Origin: JACDAS01 sp046262415
GTDB taxonomy: Bacteria > Actinomycetota > Thermoleophilia > Gaiellales > Gaiellaceae
DNA length: 45,021 bases
Direction of reading: 5' to 3'
Assembly (NCBI GenBank): GCA_046262415.1
Contig: JBHEMU010000067.1
Coordinates: forward strand, 1-45,021
The translations under genes and the position numbers were made by a program. The notes below the pieces were generated by a model. That model was given only the letters and a program-made list of their open reading frames with translations. It was not told the DNA's origin and made no database searches. Shown one piece after another: positions 43,282-45,021 of this stretch (its first letter is position 1; every line of letters begins with the position of its first letter).

Positions 43282-45021
<1,740 letters not shown>

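Overview
The window is gene-dense, high-GC bacterial chromosome (no gap above 300 bp). It uses many GTG starts, and about ten neighbouring gene pairs overlap by 4 bp (GTGA, ATGA or CTGA). The visible GyrB C-terminus, discrete FAS-II genes, separate accA/accD, and many TANNNT -10 boxes 6-8 nt before the start codon point to Actinomycetota. A deep lineage such as Thermoleophilia is my inference. The gyrB-gyrA pair at the right edge suggests that oriC lies just outside the window.

Layout. 0-8.2 kb: a partial TauE/SafE exporter divergent from otsB, a beta-propeller protein, a Nudix hydrolase, a minus-strand operon polX - group II PLP decarboxylase - HAD phosphatase, a dolichyl/polyprenyl-phosphate mannose synthase-like GT2, a second propeller protein and a thioredoxin. 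8.2-12.3 kb: a lone DppB-type permease, then a thiamine salvage operon (thiD-thiM-thiE-thiL) behind a TPP riboswitch. 12.3-17.05 kb: a back-to-back operon of a DUF1998 helicase, a GNAT, an NDH-2-type oxidoreductase and another GNAT. 17.07-20.5 kb: an accessory patch with a small membrane protein and a two-gene DUF4132-type module. Every one of these three genes carries apparent single-base deletions. 20.5-32.8 kb: lipid-precursor block: accD-accA-ligD, then HAD - tandem GNAT - arginase-like, then fabZ-fabH-fabD-fabG-fabF, with birA divergent. acpP is missing from its usual place between fabG and fabF; a hairpin element sits there instead. 32.8-40.2 kb: an SSI-like lipoprotein, a PGRP amidase, an NfeD protease plus slipin pair with a GalT-like gene, and alpha-glucan phosphorylase. 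40.2-45 kb: a small MerR-like protein, gyrA and partial gyrB.

The most interesting structures lie outside the genes. (1) A ~168-bp element with terminal inverted repeats occurs twice in opposite orientation. One copy abuts the -10 box of accDA; the other lies between the fab operon and birA. (2) A 154-bp insertion between gyrB and gyrA is bounded by 24-bp imperfect direct repeats, and a copy of the GyrB C-terminal codons plus stop remains in front of gyrA. (3) Several repeat ends supply the TAG stop codon of the neighbouring gene. (4) Back-to-back promoters have overlapping -10 boxes and apparently leaderless mRNAs. All homology calls were made by eye from motifs, without database searches.
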